DNA of 64,000 bases from Clostridium rectalis (GCF_900626095.1 NZ_UYZZ01000003.1:1-64000); one strand, 5' to 3'. Positions 44,992 through 54,499 are shown, counted from the stretch's first letter. Notes: generated by a model not told the origin, from the letters alone. Made by a program: numbers and translations.

Positions 44992-45861
44992 TTATAATCC
45001 TCTAAATATTTCACCTTTATAGCTATATCCATTCTTTAATATACTATCTATTTTACTAATAATATTCTGTTTATCCCAAGGTAAATTTCCAGATAAGGAA
45101 ACATAATTTGAAGCATGATTACTTCTAAATATACAATTAGTTACACTTATATTTTCTAACATAAGTTTAGTTTCCTTCATTACTTCTTTTGGACTAAGTA
45201 ACTTAAAACCCCCTATTTTTGATTCTCTTTCAATTTCTGTTCCTGGTTGTAACATAAGTGTTAAAAGCCCTACATAGTCTGGGTTAATATGAGTTATAAC
45301 TTTGCCGGATTCTATTGCATGATCAATTAAATTTTCTTTCCCCCCAAGACCAGAAATTAAGGTAATTGATAATAAAATACCACTTTCTTTAATCTTTTTA
45401 CCTGCCTTTACTATATCATCTTGAGTAGCACCCTTTTTTACTTTTTTAAGTATTTTATCACTACCACTTTCAACACCCATATATATAATTCCAAGACCTA
45501 ATTTATTCAGATCTTTAAGTTCCTTCAAAGATTTTCTCAGTATATCTTTAGGTGTAGCATATATACCAATCCTTTTGCATTCTGGAAATAAAACTTTCAT
45601 CCTAGAGATTATCTGTTTTAAGCCTTCCGTAGGTATAGACATTGCATCTCCATCTGCTAAAAAAATTTTTTCAACCTTATTATAAGTTTTTCTTCCAATT
45701 TCCAGATCTTTAAATATTTCTTCTATATTTCTTATTCTAAACTTTTTCCCTTTATACATATTACAAAATGTACATTTATTATGAGCGCATCCTATAGTTG
45801 CCTGTATAATAAGACTATAAGCTTCACTAGGCGGTCTGTATACTATCCCTTCATATCTCAT
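44992..45861 (-). CDS. Radical SAM protein with CX4CX2C cluster motif
   Basis: A 289-residue radical SAM enzyme. The iron-sulfur motif is GCAHNKCTFCNMY; spacing is four and two instead of the common three and two. GDAMSIPTEGL and GIIYMGVESGSDKILKKV, then LISGLGGKENLIDHA, are the Elp3/MiaB-type core signatures. YAQGTE is replaced by LTLMLQPGTEIERES. No B12, TRAM or MTTase domain is present. It is followed at 18 bases by the small membrane protein gene upstream, which may be co-expressed. Substrate unknown. Confidence 0.85.
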   Translation of the reverse strand: MRYEGIVYRPPSEAYSLIIQATIGCAHNKCTFCNMYKGKKFRIRNIEEIFKDLEIGRKTYNKVEKIFLADGDAMSIPTEGLKQIISRMKVLFPECKRIGIYATPKDILRKSLKELKDLNKLGLGIIYMGVESGSDKILKKVKKGATQDDIVKAGKKIKESGILLSITLISGLGGKENLIDHAIESGKVITHINPDYVGLLTLMLQPGTEIERESKIGGFKLLSPKEVMKETKLMLENISVTNCIFRSNHASNYVSLSGNLPWDKQNIISKIDSILKNGYSYKGEIFRGL

Positions 45862-45879
45862 AAAACTCTCCTAATATAA

Positions 45880-46137
45880 TTACTTTACTTCTTTATATTC
45901 TACATCTATTATTTTCTCTTCCTTTAAACTAGAAAAAGACTCCTCACACTTTTCAAATTTTATATCCCTTTTATTATTTTTCCATAGTTTTGATTTTTTT
46001 ATAAATGCATTTACTCCCCAAAAAACTAAAACAACTACTATTATTATAGGAAGTACAGTTATAAACAGTGCAACTATACCTATTAAAATAACTATGGGGA
46101 TTAAATTTTTAAAAAAATTACCATTAACAAAATCCAT
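45880..46137 (-). CDS. Small membrane protein, 85 residues
   Basis: One or two hydrophobic segments (LIPIVILIGIVALFITVLPIIIVVVLVFW) are followed by a charged cytoplasmic tail ending in IIDVEYKEVK. The ATG follows GGGGAT. It precedes the radical SAM gene in the same direction with 18 bases between. Unrecognised. Confidence 0.65.
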   Translation of the reverse strand: MDFVNGNFFKNLIPIVILIGIVALFITVLPIIIVVVLVFWGVNAFIKKSKLWKNNKRDIKFEKCEESFSSLKEEKIIDVEYKEVK

Positions 46138-46303
46138 ACTATTATCCCCTTTTTTAAAATAATTTTATTTAATTATATCATAATAAGTTATGTTATATAG
46201 TTAATTATACCTTAATAATTTTTGAACAATTCATTAAAACTTAATTAATGGTACATATTGTGATATAATTTTGTTTGAAAATTCTATATTGGAGATGATA
46301 TAT

Positions 46304-46963
46304 ATGTTAAAAAGTAATGTGACAAAAAAGTTAGTTGAAGAATTTGAAAAATCCTTAAAAGAAATAATAAAATTATTGGAGGATAATAACTTAAATAAAG
46401 CTATAGATAATATCGAAAATACCTTCAGCAGTCTTTTTAGATTAAACTCTATGTTCTTCGATTCAATGAGTGATGAAAACTTAATAGAGATATTAAAAGT
46501 AGGTAGTGAACTTGAAAAAGATAAAGCAATTATTATATCTAAACTACTAGAAGAAAAAGCAAAAATTCTAGAGAAAAATAATAAAACATCCGAGAGTTTT
46601 TATACATACCTTAAATCATTAAACCTTTTTGTCGAAGCTTATCTTTGTGATAACGAAGCTGAACTTACCTATTGTTTAAATGATATTAATTTTATAATAG
46701 ATAAACTCTCCCAATATAATTTGCCTAAAGAAACCTTAATTAGACTAATAAATTATTATATTGCATATGAAGATTTTGCTTTAGCAGAAAATATGTTATA
46801 TGAACTCCTGGAAACTACCAACTATAGCAAAGACTCTTTAAATATTGCCACATGCTTTTATGAAAATCTATTATATAAAGACGATGAAATCTTAAAGAAA
46901 GGTAATCTCCCAAGAGAGGAAGTGTTAGATGGGTTAAATACTATAAAAAAAAAGAGTATGTAA
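46304..46963 (+). CDS. DUF6483-like helical protein
   Basis: A 219-residue, all-helical cytoplasmic protein without membrane segments, rich in Glu, Lys and Leu. The C-terminal IRLINYYIAYEDFALAENML and EVLDGLNTI look TPR-like. I place it tentatively with the DUF6483 family of Firmicutes. The start is ATG 46304 behind GGAG (frame open from 46271, no site there). Function unknown. Its stop is inside a terminator hairpin. Confidence 0.6.
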   Translation: MLKSNVTKKLVEEFEKSLKEIIKLLEDNNLNKAIDNIENTFSSLFRLNSMFFDSMSDENLIEILKVGSELEKDKAIIISKLLEEKAKILEKNNKTSESFYTYLKSLNLFVEAYLCDNEAELTYCLNDINFIIDKLSQYNLPKETLIRLINYYIAYEDFALAENMLYELLETTNYSKDSLNIATCFYENLLYKDDEILKKGNLPREEVLDGLNTIKKKSM

Positions 46964-46978
46964 AAAAACATACTCTTT
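46951..46978. terminator. Terminator overlapping the stop of the DUF6483-like gene
   Basis: AAAGAGTATGT (46951-46961) pairs with ACATACTCTTT (46968-46978); works also for the convergent deacetylase gene, which continues into a T-tract on the minus strand. Confidence 0.75.
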
Positions 46979-46993
46979 CAAAATAGTAAAGCT

Positions 46994-47842
46994 CTATTTA
47001 TATGCAGGTATATCTAAAAGATAATCCAAAGTCACAAATTTAAATCCTTTTGACCTAACACTATTAATTATATTTGGGATAGCTTCTAGTGTATTTATTT
47101 TATCCTGATTACTGTGCATCAATATTATATCCCCTGGTCTTAAATTCTTCATTATATTATTTAATATATTTTCCTTATCCCTTTGTGACCAATCTAAAGT
47201 ATCAATTGACCATAGCACAAATTTATTTTTAGTATCTTTACCCACTTTAACCACTTTATTATCTATGGCTCCATAAGGAGGTCTTATAATTGCAGGCTTT
47301 TTACCTATAATTTTATGTATTATCTCTTCATTTTTTTCTATATTAATTTTTATTGTATTTTGTGAATTCTTGTTAAATTCTATATGATTATATCCATGGG
47401 ACAATACTAGGTGCCCACTATCATATGTATCTTTCACTACACTAGGATATTTACATATATTCTCTCCTATAAAAAAGAAATTTGCCTTTACTTTTAACCT
47501 ATTTAATTCTTCTAATATTTTCGTAGTTATATTGAGATCTGGCCCATCATCGAAAGTTAATGCAACAACTTTATTTTTAGTATATCCATTTATAAATACA
47601 TTTTCTTTATTTTTTTTAGTAAAAGATACCATATCATCTCTCCATTTATTCATAGACGACACTTGTTTATTAGTTAATCTATTAGACTTCCCCATTATAC
47701 TATAAACATTATATAATTTCTTAGTATCCTTTACAGCGCTTTTCATTTCTATTTTATTATTTCTAACTATATTATTTTTAAATACTACTATTATAGTACT
47801 AAAAATAAGAAGTAATATCATAATATAATACTTTTTTTTCAT
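46994..47842 (-). CDS. Polysaccharide deacetylase (NodB domain), membrane-anchored
   Basis: A 282-residue cell-wall enzyme. An N-terminal anchor (YYIMILLLIFSTIIVVF) is followed by a linker and the NodB domain (about 90-275): VALTFDDGPDL, VLSHGYNHIEF, AIIRPPYGAID, LWSIDTLDWS and DIILMHSN. It would remove acetyl groups from peptidoglycan sugars. SHGYNH replaces the usual H(S/T)xxH first histidine with serine-spaced form; Zn2+ binding should remain. Divergent from the L,D-transpeptidase gene, so the pair probably acts in envelope maturation. The ATG follows AAGGA. Confidence 0.9.
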   Translation of the reverse strand: MKKKYYIMILLLIFSTIIVVFKNNIVRNNKIEMKSAVKDTKKLYNVYSIMGKSNRLTNKQVSSMNKWRDDMVSFTKKNKENVFINGYTKNKVVALTFDDGPDLNITTKILEELNRLKVKANFFFIGENICKYPSVVKDTYDSGHLVLSHGYNHIEFNKNSQNTIKINIEKNEEIIHKIIGKKPAIIRPPYGAIDNKVVKVGKDTKNKFVLWSIDTLDWSQRDKENILNNIMKNLRPGDIILMHSNQDKINTLEAIPNIINSVRSKGFKFVTLDYLLDIPAYK

Positions 47843-47992
47843 ATACTTTTCCTTTTCTTAACTATTTATATGCACTTCATTTTACATCTTATCACATCTT
47901 AGTAAGAAAATATAGCATATTAGAATATATTGTAGTATTATGGTTAAAATGTTATATTATAATAAGTTTTACTATGAAGGAGTTTGGTAATT

Positions 47993-48637
47993 TTGTATAG
48001 AAAAGGTTTAAAGTTTCTCCTTGTATTTTTAACATTAACTTTACTTGCATTAACAATAAAATTTATTCCTAAGATTACTTCTCTATCACTACATAATTTT
48101 AACTTAGATACTTCAAAATCCACCTCAAAAGAAAATAATAATAAAATATTTTTCACCCAGCCAAGTGCTGCCCCCTCTAGTACTTTATTAAAAGTATATA
48201 AGAGAAATAGGACTATGGAATTATATGGTGATAATAAATTAATAGGAAGATTTAAAATATCGTCAGGTAGGTCTCCTAAAGGAACTAAACGTATAGAGGG
48301 AGATTGTAAGACCCCTGAAGGCAAATATTATATTTGCAGTAAAACCCAAAATACGAAATACACTCTTTTTATGGGGATAAGTTATCCTAATATAAATGAC
48401 GCTTACAATGGATTAAATAATAAAATTATTGATAAAAAAACCTATGATACAATAAAAAAATCCAACTCAAACCGTACTCTTCCACCATGGAATACCCCCT
48501 TAGGTGGCGCTGTTGGTATCCACGGTGGTGGCACAAAATATGATTGGACCTATGGCTGTGTTGCTGTATCAGATAGTGATATAAAAACTCTATGGAAATA
48601 TTGTACTTATAAAACACCTGTTGAAATATATAAATAA
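47993..48637 (+). CDS. L,D-transpeptidase (YkuD domain), membrane-anchored
   Basis: A 214-residue enzyme that cross-links peptidoglycan or attaches groups to meso-DAP. The N-terminal hydrophobic anchor FLLVFLTLTLLALTIKFIP is followed by the YkuD domain from about 65: YGDNKLIGRFKISSGR, KTPEGKYYI and the catalytic HGGGTKYDWTYGCVAVS. TTG 47993 is ten bases after GGAG; TTG 47984 is too close. Divergent from a deacetylase. A terminator follows. Confidence 0.88.
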   Translation: MYRKGLKFLLVFLTLTLLALTIKFIPKITSLSLHNFNLDTSKSTSKENNNKIFFTQPSAAPSSTLLKVYKRNRTMELYGDNKLIGRFKISSGRSPKGTKRIEGDCKTPEGKYYICSKTQNTKYTLFMGISYPNINDAYNGLNNKIIDKKTYDTIKKSNSNRTLPPWNTPLGGAVGIHGGGTKYDWTYGCVAVSDSDIKTLWKYCTYKTPVEIYK

Positions 48638-48661
48638 GTAGTGCTTAGAAAAGCACTACTT
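48636..48661. terminator. Bidirectional terminator between the transpeptidase and second chemoreceptor
   Basis: AAGTAGTGCTT (48636-48646) pairs perfectly with AAGCACTACTT (48651-48661), followed by ATTTATATT. Confidence 0.8.
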
Positions 48662-48669
48662 ATTTATAT

Positions 48670-50388
48670 TTAAACCTTAAATTTTGAAACCATATAATTT
48701 AACCCTTGGGCCAGTTCTGCTTGCTGTTTAGCAGTTAATGAAATAAGTTCCATACCTTTAGTAGTTTCATCTACATTAATCATTATCTTATTTGAATTTT
48801 CTGCAAAACTCTGCGCTTTAATTGCCATATTTTGTATTGATTCATTTACTTGAGATATTGTTGCATTGATCTCCTCTACCATAGTGGATATGTCCTCTGA
48901 CATATTACTTATAAACTCAGCATCATTGTTATATTTATCACCAGTTCCAACTAATAGTTTATAATCGGGTATAACCTTCTCATTTATAAACTTAAGTACT
49001 CCATTAGAGTTTCTAGATAAATTTTCAAAAGTCTCTTGAACCTTTCCAACTGTATTTTGAATAATAGATACTGTTTCTGCAGATTGCTCTGCAAGCTTTC
49101 TTACTTCCTCTGCAACTACCGCAAACCCTTTACCATGTTCTCCTGCTCTTGCCGCTTCTATAGCTGCATTTAACGCTAATAAATTAGTTTGATTCGCAAT
49201 ATTTGCTATAACCTCTGCCATAGTTTTTATTTCTTCTACCACTTTTCCCTCTTCTATAGCTTTTACTATTTCTGTTTCCTTTTCTTTATATATATCCTGA
49301 GTTATTTTACTGGATTCCTCTGCTGTATTTTTAATACTATTGGCTCTCTTTTTGACTTCACTTGAATTACTGCTACCATCCTCTGCCTTTTGTGCAAGTA
49401 TATTCATACTGGAATTAACTTCTTCTACTGCAGCTGTAATCTCTTCTGTAGCAGCACTAGTTTCCTGGGTTCCTTCTGTAATATCGTTAGTAGCAGCATC
49501 AATATCTACTAGTTTTGCTGTCATCTCTTCTACATTAACCGATAATTTTTCACTAGTATCGCTTAGTTCCTTAGAATTTTCTATAATCATTCTAACAAGT
49601 TCTCTAACATTTTGTTGAGCAATATTCAAAGCTATAGCAGTTTGGGAAAATTCGTCTTGACCACTTATCTTTATTGAATTTTCAAAGTCATATTTTGCTA
49701 GTTTTTCAGCAAAATCTTTTATTTTAGATAGTGATCCTATAATATGCTTGGACATAAATATTGAAATTACAACACCCATAATAATAGAAGCTACAGTAAT
49801 AATAATAACTATATTAGTTACCTTAATTAATAACTCCTTTGATTTATTTTTTTCAATATCCGTATATTCATTTATCTTAATTATAGCCTTATTTAAAGAA
49901 TTCAGCCACTTTTCTTGTGCTGAAGAGATATTTTTACTTATTTCTTCTTGTTGAACTATACTTATATTAGTTTTTTCAACCAAAGGTATTAATCTTTCTA
50001 ATACCTGTTCTGCCTCCCTATAACTATTATCTATTTCTTGTAGTATTTTTCTTCCCTCAGTACTTTTCAATTCACTTTTTAACAATCTATTTAAATCCTT
50101 GTACTCTTTCAAATTATTTTTTAAATTCTTCTTCTGTTCATTCATATACTCATCACTATTACTTACTAAAATATTTCTAAACGAATTATATATCTTATTT
50201 ACCTTTCCTCTACTTTCATATATAAGTTGAATTTTTTTTATATCTTTATCTACCACATTATTAAAAGAATCTTTTAATTTAATAGTACCATAAATAGACA
50301 ACAATGAAACTATAAGTATTAGTGCCATCATTATAGAAAAAGATAAAAACATTTTTGTTTTAACTGATAATTTTTTGAAAATATTCAT
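48670..50388 (-). CDS. Methyl-accepting chemotaxis protein with four-helix-bundle sensor
   Basis: A 572-residue receptor. First membrane segment at about 13-34 ([20 protein letters not shown]), a helical 4HB_MCP-type sensor region to about 185, second membrane segment [24 protein letters not shown] to about 260, then the signalling hairpin with [20 protein letters not shown]. The ligand is unknown. The ATG follows AAGGGG. Single-gene unit. Terminator shared with the L,D-transpeptidase gene. Confidence 0.92.
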   Translation of the reverse strand: MNIFKKLSVKTKMFLSFSIMMALILIVSLLSIYGTIKLKDSFNNVVDKDIKKIQLIYESRGKVNKIYNSFRNILVSNSDEYMNEQKKNLKNNLKEYKDLNRLLKSELKSTEGRKILQEIDNSYREAEQVLERLIPLVEKTNISIVQQEEISKNISSAQEKWLNSLNKAIIKINEYTDIEKNKSKELLIKVTNIVIIITVASIIMGVVISIFMSKHIIGSLSKIKDFAEKLAKYDFENSIKISGQDEFSQTAIALNIAQQNVRELVRMIIENSKELSDTSEKLSVNVEEMTAKLVDIDAATNDITEGTQETSAATEEITAAVEEVNSSMNILAQKAEDGSSNSSEVKKRANSIKNTAEESSKITQDIYKEKETEIVKAIEEGKVVEEIKTMAEVIANIANQTNLLALNAAIEAARAGEHGKGFAVVAEEVRKLAEQSAETVSIIQNTVGKVQETFENLSRNSNGVLKFINEKVIPDYKLLVGTGDKYNNDAEFISNMSEDISTMVEEINATISQVNESIQNMAIKAQSFAENSNKIMINVDETTKGMELISLTAKQQAELAQGLNYMVSKFKV

Positions 50389-50660
50389 ATGAAAATTCCC
50401 CTTTAGACTATATATTTTTATTTTTAAACATTTTTAGACTCTATTCCCTAATTTATTATATACAATTTTATATTTTTTTACAATATCTTATAAATATTAA
50501 TAATAATGAAACTAATTCCAAATATGATAACCGTTTGTCACTTTTTTATTCATTATCATAAAAATTATATAAATTAAATCATGCTAAAAATACATATTAA
50601 TCTTTAATAAACATATAATTTATACAGTATAAAACATAAATTTTAGGATAGGTGATTATA

Positions 50661-51230
50661 ATGTTGAAAAAATTTTCTTGGCACTTTATTTTGATTTGGG
50701 TTATAAGAATAATTATCTTTGTAAACTTATTTTATTATATATTAATAAAAAATAACTATTTTTTATTAATATCTATAGTAGCATTTACTTTAACCTTTTT
50801 ACCAAACTTATTTTGTAAAATATTCAAAAGAAAAATGGATAATATTTTAAGCTTATCTATTGTAATTTTTATTTTTATATCATTATATCTTGGTACTTTA
50901 AAAAATTTCTACAGTTTTATTTGGTGGGATACTATGTTGCACGTTTTTTCTGGATTAATTTTAGGTTTACTTTCTTTGTCTCTTATGTATTATTTAAATG
51001 GCCGCAACATAAATTTAAATTCTATATTCATTGCAATATATATGCTTTCTTTTGCAGCCTTAGGTGGTATACTATGGGAAGTATATGAATTTACTATTGA
51101 TAATTTATTCAATATGGATATGCAAGGTGTGTCATTTTCTGGTGTAACAGATACTATGGAGGACTTTATAGCCGACCTTGTAGGTGGTTTCATTTCATCT
51201 ATATATGGATATATAAAATTTAAAAAATAA
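50661..51230 (+). CDS. YjdF/DUF2238-like membrane protein
   Basis: A 189-residue protein with about five or six membrane segments. It has YSFIWWDTMLHVFSGLILG and FAALGGILWEVYEFTIDNL, then DTMEDFIADLVGGFI, which are features of the DUF2238 family. Their acidic/histidine patches (H, E, D in membrane) suggest a metal or lipid site. The start is ATG 50661; GTG 50652 lies in its ribosome site AGGTG. Function unknown. Confidence 0.8.
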   Translation: MLKKFSWHFILIWVIRIIIFVNLFYYILIKNNYFLLISIVAFTLTFLPNLFCKIFKRKMDNILSLSIVIFIFISLYLGTLKNFYSFIWWDTMLHVFSGLILGLLSLSLMYYLNGRNINLNSIFIAIYMLSFAALGGILWEVYEFTIDNLFNMDMQGVSFSGVTDTMEDFIADLVGGFISSIYGYIKFKK

Positions 51231-51293
51231 CTTCTAAAAATCACTCAATTTAATGCTATAATTGTAGGTATCATACTATAGGAGTGATCTTTC

Positions 51294-52277
51294 ATGAAAG
51301 AACGTATTCTTAATATTATAAAATCTTCAAATGGGGATTTTATTTCTGGACAATACATAAGTGACACATTAGGTGTAACAAGAACAGCAATATGGAAATA
51401 TATAAATATTTTAAAAGACGAAGGATATGTAATAAACTCAGTACCTAAAAAAGGATATAAACTTTTATCCTCTCCAGATCTTCTATCTTATGAGGAGATT
51501 AAAACTTTTTTAAATACAAAATATATAGGTAGAAATTTAAAACACTTTTATTCTATAGATTCTACTAATTTAGAAGCTAAAAGATTAGCACAAAGTGGAA
51601 TAAAAGAAGCTGTTGTAATAAGTGAGGAACAAACTAATGGTCGTGGTAGACTAGGTAGAAATTGGTGTTCTCCCAAATATAAAGGGATATGGATGTCCTT
51701 AATTCTATCACCAAGTATATCACCTATGGAAGTAACTAAAATTACTCAAATAGCTGCTGCATCCGTTTATTGTGCCTTAAAAGACATGTTAATAGACTCA
51801 TATATAAAATGGCCAAATGATATAATAATAAATAATAAAAAAGTTTGTGGTATTCTTACAGAAATGAGTTGTGAATTAAATAAAATTGATTATGTAACTG
51901 TGGGCATAGGATTAAATGTTAATATAGATAAATACGATTTCCCAAAGGACATTTTAGATATGGCTACTTCATTAAGTATAGAAACATCTCAAATAATAAA
52001 TAGAAAAAAATTAGCTGCACTTATATTAAATAACTTTGAATTACTCTATGACGATTTTTTAAATAACAATAGTATTTCTAAAACCATATCAATTTGTAAA
52101 AAAAACTCCCTGCTTTTAGGTAAACAGATTAGAATTATAAATAAAAATAACATTACTTTAGCTAAAGCCTTAGATTTAGACTCTGAAGGAAGGTTAATAG
52201 TACAATACCAAGATGGCAAAGAAGATATTATACTATCAGGAGAAGTCTCAATTAGAGGTTTGTATGGATATGTATAA
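51294..52277 (+). CDS. birA: Bifunctional biotin ligase / biotin operon repressor
   Basis: A 327-residue protein. The N-terminal winged helix (about 1-65; GQYISDTLGVTRTAIWKYI) binds biotin operators. The ligase domain has TNLEAKRLAQ, the biotinyl-AMP motif TNGRGRLGRNW, IKWPNDIIINNKKVCGILTE and GIGLNVN. It attaches biotin to carboxylases and, as holo-BirA dimer, represses biotin uptake. Convergent with bioY, whose promoter has a perfect BirA box. The ATG follows AGGAG. Confidence 0.96.
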   Translation: MKERILNIIKSSNGDFISGQYISDTLGVTRTAIWKYINILKDEGYVINSVPKKGYKLLSSPDLLSYEEIKTFLNTKYIGRNLKHFYSIDSTNLEAKRLAQSGIKEAVVISEEQTNGRGRLGRNWCSPKYKGIWMSLILSPSISPMEVTKITQIAAASVYCALKDMLIDSYIKWPNDIIINNKKVCGILTEMSCELNKIDYVTVGIGLNVNIDKYDFPKDILDMATSLSIETSQIINRKKLAALILNNFELLYDDFLNNNSISKTISICKKNSLLLGKQIRIINKNNITLAKALDLDSEGRLIVQYQDGKEDIILSGEVSIRGLYGYV

Positions 52278-52306
52278 ATAAAGCGGTAAAATCCGCTTTA
52301 TTTATA
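52273..52306. terminator. Bidirectional terminator shared by birA and bioY
   Basis: TATAAATAAAGCGG (52273-52286) pairs perfectly with CCGCTTTATTTATA (52293-52306). Both stop codons lie within it. Confidence 0.85.
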
Positions 52307-52843
52307 CATATCCTTAATTCCAGGTATAATTCTAACCCCTAAAATTGCGGTAACAAAACATTTTAATAAATCACCAATTAAAAATACTAAACACCCTATT
52401 TTTATAGAATCAAATATTGTTATGTGTATATGAGATATATATTTTAATATAATATAAAGATATGGTACCCCTATAACATAAGTTACTATTAAACCTATAA
52501 AAGATGCTTTAAATAAAACTATAAATGATACTTGCCGGTTACTTTCTATTATTTTTCCTATTATATATGAAGAAAATATAAAACCAATTAAATATCCAAA
52601 GGTAGGTTTTAAAATATATGCAATTCCACCTCCCTGAGTAAATATAGGTACACCAAACATCCCTAAAATAACATATACAAATTGAGATAATGCCCCAGAT
52701 TTACTTCCCAAAAGCATCCCAGATAATGCAGTAAACAAAAATTGTAGAGTTATAGATTCATATATTAATGGTATTTTTATCATTGCCCCTATAGCCGTTA
52801 ATGCTGCAAAAATTGCTACTAATAAAATATTCTTTGTTCTCAA
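52298..52843 (-). CDS. bioY: Biotin ECF transporter S-component BioY
   Basis: A 181-residue membrane protein with six segments that captures biotin for import by the ECF module. Signatures are KIPLIYESITLQFLFTALSG, LGSKSGALSQFVYVILGMFG and GGGIAYILKPTFGYLIGF. The start is TTG 52843 (TTG AGA ACA), seven bases after AAAGGGGG. The upstream frame to 52891 runs through the BirA box and is not translated. Regulated by biotin-BirA. No biotin synthesis genes are in view, so uptake may be the main source. Confidence 0.92.
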   Translation of the reverse strand: MRTKNILLVAIFAALTAIGAMIKIPLIYESITLQFLFTALSGMLLGSKSGALSQFVYVILGMFGVPIFTQGGGIAYILKPTFGYLIGFIFSSYIIGKIIESNRQVSFIVLFKASFIGLIVTYVIGVPYLYIILKYISHIHITIFDSIKIGCLVFLIGDLLKCFVTAILGVRIIPGIKDMYK

Positions 52844-52859
52844 AATCCAGCCCCCTTTA

Positions 52860-52891
52860 TTGTTAACCTTTTTAATATTATTGGTTAACAA
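52860..52891 (-). promoter_or_regulatory. BirA box in front of bioY
   Basis: TTGTTAACC (52860-52868) and GGTTAACAA (52883-52891) are a perfect inverted repeat with a 14-base spacer, the consensus BirA operator. On the minus strand TTGACA (52917-52922) and TATAAT (52896-52901) lie just upstream, with 15 bases between them; TAATAT two bases on is an alternative -10. Confidence 0.92.
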
Positions 52892-52928
52892 TAATATTAT
52901 ACTTAATTTATTCCTTTGTCAATAAAAA

Positions 52929-52954
52929 TAAAGTGGCTATTTTTAACCACTTTA
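52929..52954 (-). terminator. Terminator after the PPC-domain gene
   Basis: TAAAGTGG (52929-52936) pairs with CCACTTTA (52947-52954); the minus strand goes on with TTTTTATTGACA, so the T-tract abuts the bioY -35. Confidence 0.72.
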
Positions 52955-52967
52955 CTTTTATTATATG

Positions 52968-53387
52968 TTAGAATTTAAATGTATTAGCCCCAACTGCATC
53001 ATTAAATTCTTTCCTTATTTCACCATCTAAAATATCCATAAATATCTCACAGGTTATACTTATATTAGCAGATAATAAATGTCCCCCAATACAATTATGA
53101 TCAAGTCCTGTTAAATTTACATGAATATGTGGTAAAACTTCTCCGTGAAATGTAGATATATTACCTACTAAAGATGATATCTCAAAATCCCCTTTTACAT
53201 TTTTTTCATGATATTTTTTTAAATTTAACTCGTATACACCTATGGTTGCATTGTTAGTAGCGCCTATGCCTGTTATCGAAGCAGTTTTAATGTTTTCCAT
53301 ATTACATATTTTCTTTAAACTTTCTATAATTTCATCGCCTTTATCTAACCTTATTACATATCTATTATTAAATTTTTTAAACTCCAT
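52968..53387 (-). CDS. PPC/DUF296 domain DNA-binding-like protein
   Basis: A 139-residue trimeric-fold protein: RLDKGDEIIESLKKIC, TASITGIGATNNATIGVYEL, and HGEVLPHIHVNLTGLDHNCI with the metal-type histidines, then GGHLLSANISITCEIFM. Bacterial members are single-domain and not clearly DNA-binding. Stands alone next to bioY. The ATG follows AGGAG. Confidence 0.88.
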   Translation of the reverse strand: MEFKKFNNRYVIRLDKGDEIIESLKKICNMENIKTASITGIGATNNATIGVYELNLKKYHEKNVKGDFEISSLVGNISTFHGEVLPHIHVNLTGLDHNCIGGHLLSANISITCEIFMDILDGEIRKEFNDAVGANTFKF

Positions 53388-53543
53388 AAAATCACTCCTT
53401 AGTTATATTTAACTATATATTAACATTATTCAATCAATACTTGTAGAGTATATAATAGCACTTCCTATAAAATTATTATTAATAATTCACAAGCTTTAGG
53501 ATAAAATATTACTAATGATTTTTATATCGCAGGAGGATTATAT

Positions 53544-53714
53544 ATGGATAATAATAAAAGCCACTTGAAAACTGAACCTAAAAGCAACACAGAATTACGA
53601 AAAATGTTTCCAAAAGATGGATCAGACATTGGTATAATTGATGGTGAAAAAATAGGTTCCCATTCAAATGGTAAAAAATATACAAAACGTTCTAAATTAT
53701 CACATAACCATTAA
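53544..53714 (+). CDS. Small basic protein, 56 residues
   Basis: ATG 53544 follows AGGAGG by seven bases. The product (MDNNKSHLKTEPKSNTELRK, then MFPKDGSDIGIIDGEK and a lysine/serine/histidine-rich tail) is hydrophilic. It is followed by a terminator. I do not recognise it, although it looks spore-associated by its size and composition; that is a guess. Confidence 0.65.
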   Translation: MDNNKSHLKTEPKSNTELRKMFPKDGSDIGIIDGEKIGSHSNGKKYTKRSKLSHNH

Positions 53715-53743
53715 ATTTTAAATAAAATTTTTATATTATTAAA

Positions 53744-53772
53744 GGGCTATTACAAAGTAAATAGCCCTGCAT
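53744..53772 (+). terminator. Terminator after the 56-residue protein gene
   Basis: GGGCTAT (53744-53750) pairs with ATAGCCC (53761-53767), with TTAC/GTAA extension, then TGCATTTTT. Confidence 0.75.
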
Positions 53773-53821
53773 TTTTCGACAAAAAATATATTTATATACT
53801 GTTTTTTATATTATTGATGAA

Positions 53822-54232
53822 TTAACAATCATCATCGCATTCATCTGCACGTTTTTTATCTCTGCAAGGTGATGCATCGCTGCATTTTAAGCAATACTCG
53901 CTACATGGATCTGGGTCTACAACTACTTCTCTTATCTTTACATCGTTATACCATACTTTTATTAAATAGCATCTATCTGGACAAAGTGGTCCAAATAAAA
54001 ACTGACCATATTCATCAGTAAAAGTATGAGTTATAGCACATACAGTAGGTTTGCATCCACTTGGATTTTTAACCATTAATAACTTTACTACTGCATTTTT
54101 TATTGGTCTATTATTAGAATCTACTACTATACCATGTATAACACTTCTTTTTTCTTCCCCAAGTTTTACTACAGCTTCAATTTGCTCATTTTCACAAGGT
54201 TTAAAATTAAATTTTACAACTTTAGATGCCAT
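53822..54232 (-). CDS. Carboxypeptidase-regulatory/CnaB-like protein with cysteine-rich tail
   Basis: A 136-residue protein with a beta-sandwich of the carboxypeptidase-regulatory type (about 28-105; IHGIVVDSNNRPIKNAVVKL, HTFTDEYGQFLFGP). It has twelve cysteines in total, seven or so in the last 45 residues (DPDPCSEYCLKC, SDASPCRDKKRADECDDDC). No signal peptide. Cysteine-rich cytoplasmically made proteins in clostridia are often coat or exosporium components, and this one could belong there. The ATG follows GAGGA. Confidence 0.7.
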   Translation of the reverse strand: MASKVVKFNFKPCENEQIEAVVKLGEEKRSVIHGIVVDSNNRPIKNAVVKLLMVKNPSGCKPTVCAITHTFTDEYGQFLFGPLCPDRCYLIKVWYNDVKIREVVVDPDPCSEYCLKCSDASPCRDKKRADECDDDC

Positions 54233-54473
54233 ATATATTCCTCCTCAGATTCTCATATTTTTATTTATGAAATTACATAACGTATAATATATATTATGCT
54301 ATAGTGAAAGTTTTGTTCTAATGATTTGGGAAAAAATCAAAAGATCCTAATAACCTTTTAAAAAACACTTTAGTCATATTGTTTAAGCTTTAACATATAA
54401 TTATGTTTTTAATGAATTACCTAATTTAATAGAATAATTGGTAACTTACTAAAACTTTAATTTTTTTTAAAAA

Positions 54474-54499
54474 ATAGGATAGTTAAAAAACTATCCTAT
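54474..54499 (-). terminator. Terminator after the histidine kinase gene
   Basis: ATAGGATAGTT (54474-54484) pairs with AACTATCCTAT (54489-54499); TTTTTTAAAAAAAATT follows on the minus strand. Confidence 0.82.
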
